Source: Synanceia verrucosa (Eukaryota > Chordata > Actinopteri > Perciformes > Synanceiidae). Taken from it: DNA of 64,000 nt. This document shows positions 21,898 through 36,400 of this stretch, piece by piece. The translations under genes were made by a program, and so were the position numbers. Location: positions 8,457,507-8,521,506 of the forward strand of contig CM056567.1 of NCBI GenBank assembly GCA_029721515.1. The letters are read 5' to 3'. Each line of letters begins with the position of its first letter. Within the stretch, counting starts at the first letter, position 1. The notes beneath the pieces are model-generated. The model had not been told where the DNA came from. It searched no databases and saw nothing but the letters and a program-made list of their open reading frames with translations.

Positions 21898-24800
21898 GAG
21901 TATGACATTCCTTTAGGAGCTATTTTTTGAAATCCTAGAATTTGGCTTTTGTAATTTGTGTTTGTAAACACAAATGATGCTATAAATCTATTCAACATAT
22001 CATAATAAGTCATTTTTATCACGTTTTAGACATTTTAATTTTTAAAATTTTTTGACTGTTTTGACATACTATAGTATGACTTTTTTCTTTCAGAGCTATT
22101 TTTTGACATCCTATAATTTGGCTTTTTTACAACATGGAAAGACAAGCTATGCTATAAATCCATTCGACATACCATAATAAGGCATTTTCAAGACTAAAGC
22201 CAAATTATAGGATTCCAATACTATACTATACTATACTATTCATACTATAGTATGTCATTCCTTTAGGAGCTATTTTTGGAATCCTATAATTTGGCTTTGT
22301 TACAATATTTAAGCACATATTATGCTATAAATCCATTCAAGATACCATAATAAGGCATAATTATCACTTTTTAGACATTTTCATTTTTTGACATTTTTCG
22401 ACTTTTTCGACATACTATAGTATGACTTTTTTCTGTAGTAGGTATTTTTTGACATAGTATAATTTGGCTTTTTTACAACATGTAAAGACAAACTATGCTA
22501 TAAATCCATTCGACATACCATAATAAGGCATTTTCATCACTTTTTAAACATTTTAATTTTTTTGACTTTTTTTGACTTTTTCAACATACTATAGTATAAC
22601 ATTCCTTTAGGATCTATTTTTTGACATCCTATAATTTGGCTTTGTTACAACATTTAAACAAATTATGCGATAAATCCATTCAAAATGCCATAATAAGGCA
22701 TAATTATCACTTTTTAGACATTTTCATTTTTTTACGTTTTTCGACTTTTTCGACATACTATAGTATGACTTTTTTCTTTCAGAGATATTTTTTGACATCC
22801 TATAATTTGGCTTTTTTACAACATTTAAACAAATTATGCCATAAATCCATTCAAAATGCCATAATAAGGCATAATTATCACTTTTTAGACATTTTCATTT
22901 TTTTACATTTTTCAACTTTTTCGACATACTATAGTATGACTTTTTTCTTTCAGAGGTATTTTTTGACATACTGTAATGTGGCCTTTTTACAACATTTAAA
23001 CACAAATTATGCGATAAATCCATTCAAAATGCCATAATAAGGCATAATTATCACTTTTTAGACATTTTCATTTTTTTACATTTTTCGACTTTTTCGACAT
23101 ACTATAGTATAACTTTTGTCTTTCAGAGGTATTTTTTGACATCCTATAATTTGGGTTTTTTACAACATGGAAAGACAAGCTATGCTATAAATCCATTCGA
23201 CATACCATAATAAGGCATTTTCATCACTTTTTAAACATTTTAATGTTTTTGACATTTTTTGACTTTTTCAACATACTATAGTATGACATTCCTTTAGGAG
23301 CTATTTTTTGACATCCTATAATTTGGCTTTGTTAAAACATTTAAACACAAATTATGCGATAAATCCATTCAAAATGCCATAATAAGGCATAATTATCACT
23401 TTTTAGACATTTTCATTTTTTTACATTTTTCGACTTTTTCGACATACTATTGTATGACTTTTTTCTTTCAGAGATATTTTTTGACATCCTATAATTTGGC
23501 TTTTTTACAACATTTAAACACAAATTATGCGATAAATCCATTCAAAATGCCATAATAAGGCATAATTATCACTTTTTAGACATTTTCATTTTTTTACATT
23601 TTTCGACTTTTTCGACATACTATAGTATGACTTTTTTCTGTAGTAGGTATTTTTTGACATAGTATAATTTGGCTTTTTTACAACATGTAAAGACAAACTA
23701 TGCTATAAATCCATTCGACATACCATAATAAGGCATTTTCATCACTTTTTAAACATTTTAATTTTTTTGACATTTTTTTACTTTTTCAACATACTATAGT
23801 ATAACATTCCTTTAGGAGCTATTTTTGACATCCTATAATTTGGCTTTGTTACAACATTTAAACACAAATTATGCGATAAATCCATTCAAAATGCCATAAT
23901 AAGGCATAATTATCACTTTTTAGACATTTTCATTTTTTTACATTTTTCGACTTTTTCGACATACTATAGTATGACTTTTTTCTTTCAGAGATATTTTTTG
24001 ACATCCTATAATTTGGCTTTTTTACAACATTTAAACAAAAATTATGCGATAAATCTATTCAAAATGCCATAATAAGGCATAATTATCACTTTTTAGACAT
24101 TTTCATTTTTTTTACATTTTTCAACTTTTTCGACATACTATAGTATGACTTTTTTCTTTCAGAGGTATTTTTTGACATACTATAATTTGGCCTTTTTACA
24201 ACATCTAAACACAAATTATGCTATAAATCTATTCAACATATCATAATAAGGCATTTTCATCACTTTTTAAACATTTTTATTTTTTGACATTTTTTGACTT
24301 TTTCAACATACTATAGTATGACTTTCATTTAGTAGCTATTTTTTGAAATCCCATAATTTGGCTTTGTTACAACATTTAAGCACAAATTATGCTATAAATC
24401 CATTCAAGACACCATAATAAGGCATTTTTATCACTTTTTAGACATTTTAATTTTTTTGACATTTTTTGACTTTTTCAACATACTATAGTATGACATTCCT
24501 TTAGGAGCTATTTTTTGACATCCTATAATTTGGCTTTGTTACAACATTTATACACAAATTATGCGATAAATCCATTCAAAATGCCATAATAAGGCATAAT
24601 TATCACTTTTTAGACGTTTTCATTTTTTTACATTTTCCGTCTTTTTCGACATACTATAGTATGACTTTTTTCTTTCAGAGATATTTTTTGACATCCTATG
24701 ATATGGCTTTTTTACAACATTTAAACACAAATTATGCGATAAATCCATTCAAAATGCCATAATAAGGCAATTTCATCACTTTTTAAACATTTTAATTTTT

Positions 24801-27800
24801 TGACATTTTTGGACTTTTTCAACATACTATAGCATGACTTTCTTTTAGGAGCTATTTTTTGAAATCCTGTAATCTGGCTTTGTTACAACATGTAAAGACA
24901 AATTATGCTATAAATCCATTCAACATACCATAACAAGGCATTTTCATCACTTTTTAAACATTTTAATTTTTTGACTTTTTTTTTTACTTTTTCAACATAC
25001 TATAGTATGACTTTCTTTTAGGAGCTATTTGTTGACATCCTATAATTTGGCTTTGTTACAACATTTAAACACAAATTATGCGATAAATCCATTCAAAATG
25101 CCATAATAAGGCATCATTATCACTTTTTAGACATTTTCATTTTTTTACATTTTTCGACTTTTTCGACATACTATAGTATGACCTTCCTTTAGGAGCTATT
25201 TTTTGACAGTCTATAAGTTGGCTTTTTTATAACAATTAAACACAAATTATGCGATAAATCCATTCAAAATGCCATAATAAGGCATAATTATCACTTTTTT
25301 GACATTTTCATTTTTTGACATTTTTCGACTTTTTCGACATACGATAGTATGACTTTTTTCTGTAGTAGGTATTTTTTGACATAGTATAATTTGGCTTTTT
25401 TACAACATGTAAAGACAAACTATGCTATAAATCCATTCGACATACCGTAATAAGGCATTTTCATCACTTTTTTTGACTTTTTCAACATACTATAGTATGA
25501 CATTCCTTTAGGAGCTATTTTTTTGACATCCTATAATTTGGCTTTTGTTACAATATTTAAGCACAAACTATGCTATAAATCCATTCGACATACCGTAATA
25601 AGGCATTTTCATCACTTTTTTTGACTTTTTCAACATACTATAGTATGACATTCCTTTAGGAGCTATTTTTTGAAATCCGATAATTTCGCTTTGTTACAAC
25701 ATTTAAACACAAATTATGCTATAAATCCATTCAAGATACCATAATAAGGCATAATTATCACTTTTTAGACATTTTCATTTTTTGACATTTTTCGACTTTT
25801 TCGACATACGATAGTATGACTTTTTTCTGTAGTAGGTATTTTTTGACATAGTATAATTTGGCTTTTTTACAACATGTAAAGACAAACTATGCTATAAATC
25901 CATTCGACATACCGTAATAAGGCATTTTCATCACTTTTTTTAAGATTTTAATTTTTTTGGACATTTTTCGACTTTTTTGACATTCCTTTAGGAGCTATTT
26001 TTTGAAATCCTATAATTTGGCTATGTTACAATATTTAAGCAAAAATTATGCTATAAATCCATTCAAGATGCCATAATAAGGCATTTTCATCACTTTTTAA
26101 ACGTTTTAATTTTTTGACATTTTTGACTTTTTCAACATGCTATAGTTTGACTTTCTTTTAGGAGCTATTTTTTGAAATCCTGTAATTTGGCTTTGTTACA
26201 ACATGTAAAGACAAGCTATGCTATAAATCCATTCAACATACCGTAATAAGGCATTTTCATCACTTTTTAAACATTTTAATTTTTTGACATTTTTTTGATT
26301 TTTTCAACATAATATAGTATGACTTTCTTTTAGGAGCTATTTTTTGAAATCCTATAATTTGGCTTTGTTACAATATTTAAGCACAAATTACGCTATAAAT
26401 CCATTCAAGATACCATAATAAGGCATTTTTAACACTTTTTAGAAATTTTATTTTTTTTACATTTTTCAACTTTTTCGACATACTATAGTATGACGTTTTT
26501 CTTTCAGAGGTATTTCTTGACATACTATAATTTGGCCTTTTTACAACATCTAAACACAAATTATGCTATAAATCTATTCAACATATCATAATAAGGCATT
26601 TTCATCACTTTTTAAACATTTTAATTTTTTGACATTTTTTGACTTTTTCAACATACTATAGCACGACTTTCTATTAGGAGCTATTTTTTGAAATCCTATA
26701 ATTTGGCTTTGTTACAATATTTAAGCACAAATTATGCTATAAATCCATTCAAGATACCATAATAAGGCATAATTATCACTTTTTAGACAATTTAATTTTT
26801 TTGACATTATTTGACTTTTTCAACATACTATAGTATGACATTCCTTTAGGAGCTATTTTTTGACATCCTATAATTTGGCTTTGTTGCAACATTTAAAAAC
26901 AAATTATGCGATAAATCCATTCAAAATGCCATAATAAGGCATAATTATCACTTTTTAGACATGTTCATTTTTTTACATTTTTCATTTTTTTCGACATACT
27001 ATAGTATGACTTTTTTCTTTGAGAGATATTTTTTGACATCCTATAATTTGGCTTTTTTACAGCATCTAAAGACAAATTATGCTATAAATCTATTCAACAT
27101 ATCATAATAAGGCATTTTTTATCACTTTTTAGTCATTTTAATTTTTTTGGACATTTTTCGACTTTTTCGACATACTATAGTATGACATTCCTTTAGGAGC
27201 TATTTTTTGAAATCCTATAAGTTGGCTTTGTTACGATATTTAAGCAAAAATTATGCTATAAATCCATTCAAGATACCATAATAAGGCATAATTATCACTT
27301 TTTAGACATTTTAATTTTTTTGACATTTTTTGACTTTTTCAACATACTATAGTATGACATTCCTTTAGGAGCTATTTTTTAACATCCTATAATTTGGCTT
27401 TTTTACCACATTTAAACACAAATTTTGCGATAAATCCATTCAAAATGCCATAATAAGGCATAATTATCACTTTTTAGACATTTTCATTTTTTTTACATTT
27501 TTCGACTTTTTCGACATACTATAGTATGACTTTTTCTTTCAGAGATATTTTTTGACATCCTATAATTTGGCTTTTGTTACAATATTTAAGCACAAACTAT
27601 GCTATAAATCCATTCGACATACCGTAATAAGGCATTTTCATCACTTTTTTTGACTTTTTCAACATACTGTAGTATGACATTCCTTTAGGAGCTATTTTTT
27701 GAAATCCGATAATTTCGCTTTGTTACAACATTTAAACACAAATTATGCTATAAATCCATTCAAGATACCATAATAAGGCATAATTATCACTTTTTAGACA

Positions 27801-30447
27801 TTTTCAGTTTTTGACATTTTTCGACTTTTTCGACATACGATAGTATGACTTTTTTCTGTAGTAGATATTTTTTGACATAGTATAATTTGGCTTTTTTACA
27901 ACATGTAAAGACAAACTATGCTATAAATCCATTCGACATACCGTAATAAGGCATTTTCATCACTTTTTTTAAGATTTTAATTTTTTTGACATTTTTTGAC
28001 TTTTTCAACATACTATAGTATGACATTCCTTTAGGAGCTATTTTTTGACATCCTATAATGTGGCTTTTTTACTACATTTAAACACAAATTATGCGATAAA
28101 TCCATTCAAAATGCCATAATAATTTGGCTTTTTTTACAACATTTAAACACAAATTATGCGATAAATCCATTCAAAATGCCATAATAAGGCATAATTATCA
28201 CTTTTTAGACATTTTCATTTTTTTACATTTTTCAACTTTTTCGACATACTATAGTATGACTTTTTTCTTTCAGAGATATTTTTTGACATCCTATAATTTG
28301 GCCTTTTTACAACATCTCAACACAAATTATGCTATAAATCTATTCAACATACCATAATAAGGCATTTTTATCACTTTTTCGACATTTTAATTTTTTGACA
28401 TTTTTCGACATTTTCGACATACTATAGTATGACTTTTTTCTGTAGTAGGTATTTTTTGACATAGTATAATTTGGCTTTTTTACAACATGTAAAGACAAAC
28501 TATGCTATAAATCCATTCGACATACCATAATAAGGCATTTTCATCACTTTTTAAACATTTTAATTTTTTTGACATTTTTTGACTTTTTCAACATACTATA
28601 GTATGACATTCCTTTAGGAGCTATTTTTTGACATCCTATAATTTGGCTTTGTTACAACATTTAAACACAAATTATGCGATAAATCCATTCAACATGCCAT
28701 AATAAGGCATAATTATCACTTTTTAGACATTTTCATTTTTTTTTACATTTTTCGACTTTTTTGACATACTATAGTATGACTTTTTTCTTTCAGAGATATT
28801 TTTTGACATCCTATAATTTGGCTTTTTTACAACATTTAAACACAAATTATGCGATAAATCCATTCAAAATGCAATAATAAGGCATAATTATCACTTTTTA
28901 GACATTTTTCGACTTTTTTGACATTCCTTTAGGAGCTATTTTTTGAAATCCTATAATTTGGCTATGTTACAATATTTAAGCAAAAATTATGCTATAAATC
29001 CATTCAAGATGCCATAACAAGGCATTTTCATCACTTTTTAAACGTTTTAATTTTTTGACATTTTTGACTTTTTCAACATACTATAGTTTGACTTTCTTTT
29101 AGGAGCTATTTTTTGAAATCCTGTAATTTGGCTTTGTTACAACATGTAAAGACAAGCTATGCTATAAATCCATTCGACATACCGTAATAAGGCATTTTCA
29201 TCACTTTTTAAACATTTTAATTTTTTGACATTTTTTTGATTTTTTCAACATAATATAGTATGACTTTCTTTTAGGAGCTATTTTTTGAAATCCTATAATT
29301 TGGCTTTGTTACAATATTTAAGCACAAATTACGCTATAAATCCATTCAAGATACCATAATAAGGCATTTTTAACACTTTTTAGAAATTTTATTTTTTTTA
29401 CATTTTTCAACTTTTTCGACATACTATAGTATGACTTTTTTCTTTCAGAGGTATTTTTTGACATACTATAATTTGGCTTTTTTTACAACATCTAAACACA
29501 AATTATGCCATAAATCCATTCAAAATGCCATAATAAGGCATAACTATCACTTTTTAGACATTTTCATTTTTTTACATTTTTCAACTTTTTCGACATACTA
29601 TAGTATGACGTTTTTCTTTCAGAGGTATTTCTTGACATACTATAATTTGGCCTTTTTACAACATCTAAACACAAATTATGCTATAAATCTATTCAACATA
29701 TCATAATAAGGCATTTTCATCACTTTTTAAACATTTTAATTTTTTGACATTTTTTGACTTTTTCAACATACTATAGCACGACTTTCTATTAGGAGCTATT
29801 TTTTGAAATCCTATAATTTGGCTTTGTTACAATATTTAAGCACAAATTATGCTATAAATCCATTCAAGATACCATAATAAGGCATAATTATCACTTTTTA
29901 GACAATTTAATTTTTTTGACATTATTTGACTTTTTCAACATACTATAGTATGACATTCCTTTAGGAGCTATTTTTTGACATCCTATAATTTGGCTTTGTT
30001 ACAACATTTAAAAACAAATTATGCGATAAATCCATTCAAAATGCCATAATAAGGCATAATTATCACTTTTTAGACATGTTCATTTTTTTACATTTTTCAT
30101 TTTTTTCGACATACTATAGTATGACTTTTTTCTTTCGGAGATATTTTTTGACATCCTATAATTTGGCTTTTTTACAGCATCTAAAGACAAATTATGCTAT
30201 AAATCTATTCAACATATCATAATAAGGCATTTTTTATCACTTTTTAGTCATTTTAATTTTTTTGGACATTTTTCGACTTTTTCGACATACTATAGTATGA
30301 CATTCCTTTAGGAGCTATTTTTTGACAGTCTATAAGTTGGCTTTGTTACAACATTTAAACACAAATTATGCGATAAATCCATTCAAAATGCCATAATAAG
30401 ACATAATTATCACTTTTTAGACATTTTAATTTTTTGACATTTTTCGA
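21898..30447 (+). repeat. AT-rich ~172-bp satellite array, forward arm
   Basis: About 50 tandem monomers. Successive CATACTATAG anchors at 22411, 22585, 22754, 22925, 23098 and 23272 are 169-174 bp apart. Each unit contains in order a TTTTTCGACTTTTTCGA-like stretch, the dyad CATACTATAGTATG, one of several variant segments (TTTCTTTCAGAG, CATTCCTTTAGGAGC or TTTCTGTAGTAGG), CCTATAATTTGGC, TACAACATTTAAACACAAAT and CCATAATAAGGC. Variant types are interspersed and multi-monomer blocks are duplicated (see findings). The open frames inside it are repeat artefacts. Confidence 0.97.
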
Positions 30448-30475
30448 CTGTTTTGTGTGTCAAAAAATTAAAATG
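30422..30475. repeat. orientation switch / palindrome apex of the satellite
   Basis: An 18-bp sequence at 30422-30439 is repeated as its exact reverse complement at 30458-30475, separated by 18 bp. Left of this point monomers read forward; right of it they all read in reverse complement. Confidence 0.95.
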
Positions 30476-33400
30476 CCTAAAAAGTGATAAAAATGCCTTA
30501 TTATGATATGTTGAATAGATTTATAGCATAATTTGTGTTTACATGTTGTAAAAAAGCCCAATTATAGGATGTCAAAAAATACTTATTAAAGTATGTCGAA
30601 AAAGTCGAAAAATGTCAAAAAATGAAAATGTCTAAAAAGTGATAAATATGCCTTATTGTGGCATTTTGAATGGATTTATGGCATAATTTGTGTTTCAATG
30701 TTGTAAAAAAGCCAAATTATAGTATGTCAAAAAATACCTCTGAAAGAAAAAAGTCATACTATAGTATGTCAAAAAAGACAAAAAATGTCAAAAAATTAAA
30801 ATGTCTAAAAAGTGATGAAAATGACTTATTTTAATATGTGGAACAGATTTATGGCATAATTTGTGTTTAAATGTTGTAAAAAAGCCAAATTATAGGATGT
30901 CAAAAAATAGCTTCTAAAGGAATGTCATACTATAGTATGTCGAAAAAGTCAAAAAATGTAAAAAAAATGAAAATGTCTACAAAGTGATAAAAATGCCTTA
31001 TTATGGCATTTTGAATGGATTTATCACATAATTTGTGTTTAAATGTTGTAAAAAAGTCAAATTATAGTATGTCAAAAAATACCTTTGAAAGAAAAAAGTC
31101 ATACTTTAGTATGTCAAAAAAGTCAAAAAAATGTCAAAAAATTAAAATGTCTAAAAAGTGCTAAAAATGACTTGTTATGATATGTTGAATAGATATATAG
31201 CATAATTTGTGTTTAAATGTTGTAAAAAAGCCAAATTATAGGATGTCAAAAAATACATCCTAAGAGAAAGTCATACTATAGTCTGTCGAAAAAGTAAAAA
31301 AATGTCAAAAATTTAAAATGTCTAAAAAGTGATGAAAATGGCTCATTATGATATGTCAAATGGATTTATAGCATAATTTGTGTTTAGATGTTGTAAAAAA
31401 GCCCAATTATAGTATGTCAAAAAATACCTTTGAAAGAAAAAAGTCATACTATAGTATGTCGAAAAAGTCGAAAAATGTCATAAAATGAAAATGTCTAAAA
31501 AGTGATAAATATGCCTTATTATGGCATTTTGAATGGATTTATGGCATAATTTGTCTTTCAATGTTGTAAAAAAGCCAAATTATAGTATGTCAAAAAATAC
31601 CTCTGAAAGAAAAAAGTCATACTATAGTATGTCAAAAAAGACAAAAAATGTCACAAAATTAAAATGTCTAAAAAGTGATGAAAATGACTTATTTTAATAT
31701 GTGGAATAGATTTATGGCATGATTTGTGTTTAAATGTTGTAAAAAAGCCAAATTATAGGATGTCAAAAAATAGCTTCTAAAGTAATGTCATACTATAGTA
31801 TGTCGAAAAAGTCAAAAAATTTAAAAAAAAATGAAAATGTCTAAAAAGTGATAAAAATGCCTTATTATGGCATTTTGAATGGATTTATCACATAATTTGT
31901 GTTTAAATGTTGTAAAAAAGTCAAATTATAGGATGTCAAAAAATACCTTTGAAAGAAAAAAGTCATACTTTAGTATGTCAAAAAAGTCAAAAAAATGTCA
32001 AAAAATTAAAATGTCTAAAAAGTGCTAAAAATGACTTGTTATATGTTGAATAGATTTATAGCATAGTTTGTGTTTAAATGTTGTAAAAAAGCCAAATTAT
32101 AGGATGTCAAAAAATACATCCTAAAAGAAAGTCATACTATAGTCTGTCGAAAAAGTAAAAAAATGTCAAAAATTTAAAATGTCTAAAAAGTGATGAAAAT
32201 GGCTCATTATGATATGTCAAATGGATTTATAGCATAATTTGTGTTTAGATGTAAAAAAGCCAAATTATAGTATGTCAAAAAATACCTCAGAAAGAAAAAA
32301 GTCATACTATAGTATGTTGAAAAAGTCAAAAATTGTAAAACAACTTAAAATGTCTGAAAAGAGATAAAAAATGCCCTATTATGGCTTGTTGAACGGAATT
32401 ATAGCATAATTTGTGTTTAAATGTTGTAAAAAAGCCAAATTATAGGATGTCAAAAAATTCCTCGGAAAGAAAAAAGTCATACTATAGTATGTCAAAAAAG
32501 TCAAAAAATGTCAAAAAATTAAAATGTCTAAAAAGTTATAAAAATGACATATTGTGATATATTAAATAGATTTATAGTATGATTTGTGTTTAAATGTTGT
32601 AAAAAAGCCAAATTATAGGATGTCAAAAAATACCTCCTAAAAGAAAGTCATACTATAGTATGTCGAAAAAAATCAAAAAATGTCAAAAAATTAAAATGTT
32701 TAAAAAGTAATGAAAATGCCTTATTATGTTATGTCGAATGGATTTATAGCATAATTTGTGTTTAGATGTTGTAAAAAAGCCAAATTATAGTACTTCAACA
32801 AATACCTCTGAGAGAAAAAATTCATACTATAATATGTCAAAAATATCAAAGAATCAAACGTTTAAAAAGTGATAAAAATGACTGATTATGATGTGTTGAA
32901 GAGATTTATAGCACTATTTGTGCTTACATGTTGTAAAAAAAGCCAAATTATGGTATGTCAAAAAATACTTCTGAAAGAAAAAAGTCATGCTATAGTATGT
33001 CAAAAAACGAAAATGTCTAAAAATTGATAATTATGCCTCATTATGGCATTTTGAATGGATTTATCACATAATTTGTGTTTAATTGTTATAAAAATCCAAA
33101 TTATAGGATGTCAAAAAATAGCTCCTGAAAGAATGTCATACTATAGTATGTCGAAATAGCCAGAAAAAAATGTAAAAAAAAAATGAAAATGTCTAAAAAC
33201 TGATAAATACGCCTTATTATGGCATTTTGAATGGATTTATCGCATAATTTGTTTTTAAATGTTGTAAAAAAGCCAAACTATACTATGTCAAAAAATACAT
33301 CCTAAAAGAAAGTCATACTATAGTATGTTGAAAAAGTCAAAAAATGTCAAAAAAAATTAAAGTGTCTAAAAAGTGACAAAAATGCCTTATTATGGTATCT

Positions 33401-36400
33401 TGAATGGATTGATAGCATAAATTGTGCTTAAATGTTGTAACAAAGTCAAATTATAGGATTTCAAAAAATAGCTCCTAACAGAAAGTCATACTATGGGATG
33501 TCGAAAAACATCAAAAAATGTCAAAAAATTAAAACATCTAAAAAGTGATAAAAATGACTTATTATGATATGTTGAATAGATTTATAGCATAATTTGTGTT
33601 TACACGTTGTAAAAAAGGCCAATTATAGTATGTCAAAAAATACCTCTGAAAGAAAAAAGTCATATTATAGTATGTCGAAAAAATCAAAAAATGTCAAAAA
33701 ATGAAAATGTCTAAAAAGTGATAATTATGCCTTATTATGCCATTTTGAATGGATTTATCGCATAATTTGTTTAAATGCTGTAAAAAAGCCAAATTATAGG
33801 ATGTCAAAAAATAGCTCCGAATGGAATGTCATACAATAGTATGTCAAAAAAGTTGAAAAAATGTCAAAAAAGGAAAATGTCTAAAAAGTGATAAATAGTG
33901 ATGAAAATGCCTTATTATGATATGTTGAATAGATTTATAGCATAATTTGTGTTTAGATGTTGTTAAAAAGCCAAATTATAGTATTTCAAAAAATACCTGT
34001 GAGAGAAAAAAGTCATACTATAGTATGTCAAAAAAGTCAAAAAATGTCAAAAAATTAAAACGTCTAAAAAGTGATAAAAATGACTTATTATGATATGTTG
34101 AACAGATTTATAGCATAATTTGTGTTTAGATGTTGTAAAAAAGCCAAATTATAGTATATCAAAAAATACCTCTGAAAGAAAAAAGTCATACTATAGTATG
34201 TCGAAAAAATCGAAAATGTCAAAAAAGTGAAAATGTCCAAAAAGTGATAATTATGCCTTATTATGGCATTTTGAATGGATTTTTTTGCATGATTTGTGCT
34301 TAAATGTTGTAAAAAAGCCATATCATAGGATGTCAAAAATATCTCTGAAAGAAAAAAGTCATACTATAGTATGTCGAAAAAGTAAAAAAAGTTGAAAAAT
34401 GAAAATGTCTAAAAAGTGATAATTATGCCTTATTATGGCATTTTGAATGGATTTATCGCATAATTTGTCTTTACATGTTGTAAAAAAGCCAAATTATAGG
34501 ATGTCAAAAAATACCTACGAAAGAAAAAAGTCATACTATAGTATGTCGAAAAAGTCGAAAAATGTCAAAAAATGGAAATGTCTAAAAAGTGATAAATATG
34601 CCTTATTATGGCATATTGAATGGATTTATCGCATAATTTTTCTTTAAATGTTGTAACAAAGCCAAATTATGGGATTTCAAAAAATAGCTACTAAATGAAA
34701 GTCATACTATATAGTATGTCGAAAAAGTTGAAAAATGTCAAAAAAATTAAAACGTCTAAAAAGTGATAAAAATGACTTATTATGATATGTTGAATAGATT
34801 TATAGCATAATTTGTGTTTAGATGTTGTAAAAAAAGCCAAATTATAGTATGTCAAAAAATACCTCTGAAAGAAAAAAGTCACACTATAGTATGTCAAAAA
34901 AGTCAAAAAATGTCAAAAAATTAAAATGTCTAAAAAGTGATAAAAATGCGTTATTATGGTATCTTGAATGGATTTATAGCATAAATTGTGCTTAAATGTT
35001 GAAACAAAGCCAAATTATAGGATTTCCAAAAATAGCTTCTAAAAGAAAGTCATGCTATAGTATGTCGAAAAAATAAAAAAATGTCAAAAAATTAAAATGT
35101 TTAAAAAGTGATAAAAATGACTGATTATGATATGTTGAATAGATTTATAGCATTATTTGTGTTTACATGTTGTAAAAAAGCCAAATTATAGTATGTCAAA
35201 AAATACCTCTGAAAGAAAAAAGTCATGCTATAGTATGTCAAAAGTCAAAAAATGTCAAAAAACTTAAATGTCTAAAAAGTGATAATTATGCTTCATTATG
35301 GCATTTTGAATGGATTTATCACATAATTTGTGTTTAATTGTTATAAAAAAGCCAACTTATAGGATGTCAAAAATAGCTCCTAAAGGAATGTCATACTATA
35401 GTATGTCGAAAAAGCCAGAAAAAATGTAAAAAAAAAAAAAGAAAATGTCTAAAAAGTGATAAATACGCCTTATTATGGCATTTTGAATGGATTTATCGTA
35501 TAATTTGTGTTTAAATGCTGTAAAAAAGACAAATTATAGGATGTCAAAAAATAACACCTAAAGGAATGTCATACAATAGTATGTCGAAAAGTCGAAAAAA
35601 TGTCAAAAAAGGAAAATGTCTAAAAAGTGATAAATATTCCTTATTATGATATGTTGAATAGATTTATAGCATAATTTGTGTTTAGATGTTGTAAAAAAGC
35701 CAAATTATAGTATTTCAAAAAATACCTCTGAGAGAAAAAAGTCATACTATAGTATTTCAAAAAAGTCAAAAAATGTAAAAAAATTAAAATGTTTAAAAAG
35801 TGATAAAAATGACTTAGTATGATATGTTGAATAGATTTATAGCATAATTTGTGTTTACATGTTGTAAAAAAGACCAATTATAGCATGTCAAAAAATACCA
35901 CTGAAAGAAAAAAGTCATACTATAGTATGTCGAAAAAGACAAAAAATGTCAAGAAAATTAAAATGTCTAAAAAGTGATAAAAATGCGTTATTATGGTATC
36001 TTGAATGGATTTATAGCATAAATTGTGCTTAAATGTTGAAACAAAGCCAAATTATAGGATTTCCAAAAATAGCTTCTAAAAGAAAGTCATGCTATAGTAT
36101 GTCGAAAAAATAAAAAAATGTCAAAAAATTAAAATGTTTAAAAAGTGATAAAAATGACTGATTATGATATGTTGAATAGATTTATAGCATTATTTGTGTT
36201 TACATGTTGTAAAAAAAGCCAAATTATAGTATGTCAAAAAATACCTCTGAAAGAAAAAAGTCATGCTATAGTATGTCAAAAAAGTCAAAAAATGTCAAAA
36301 AACTTAAATGTCTAAAAAGTGATAATTATGCTTCATTATGGCATTTTGAATGGATTTATCTCATAATTTGTGTTTAATTGTTATAAAAAAGCCAACTTAT

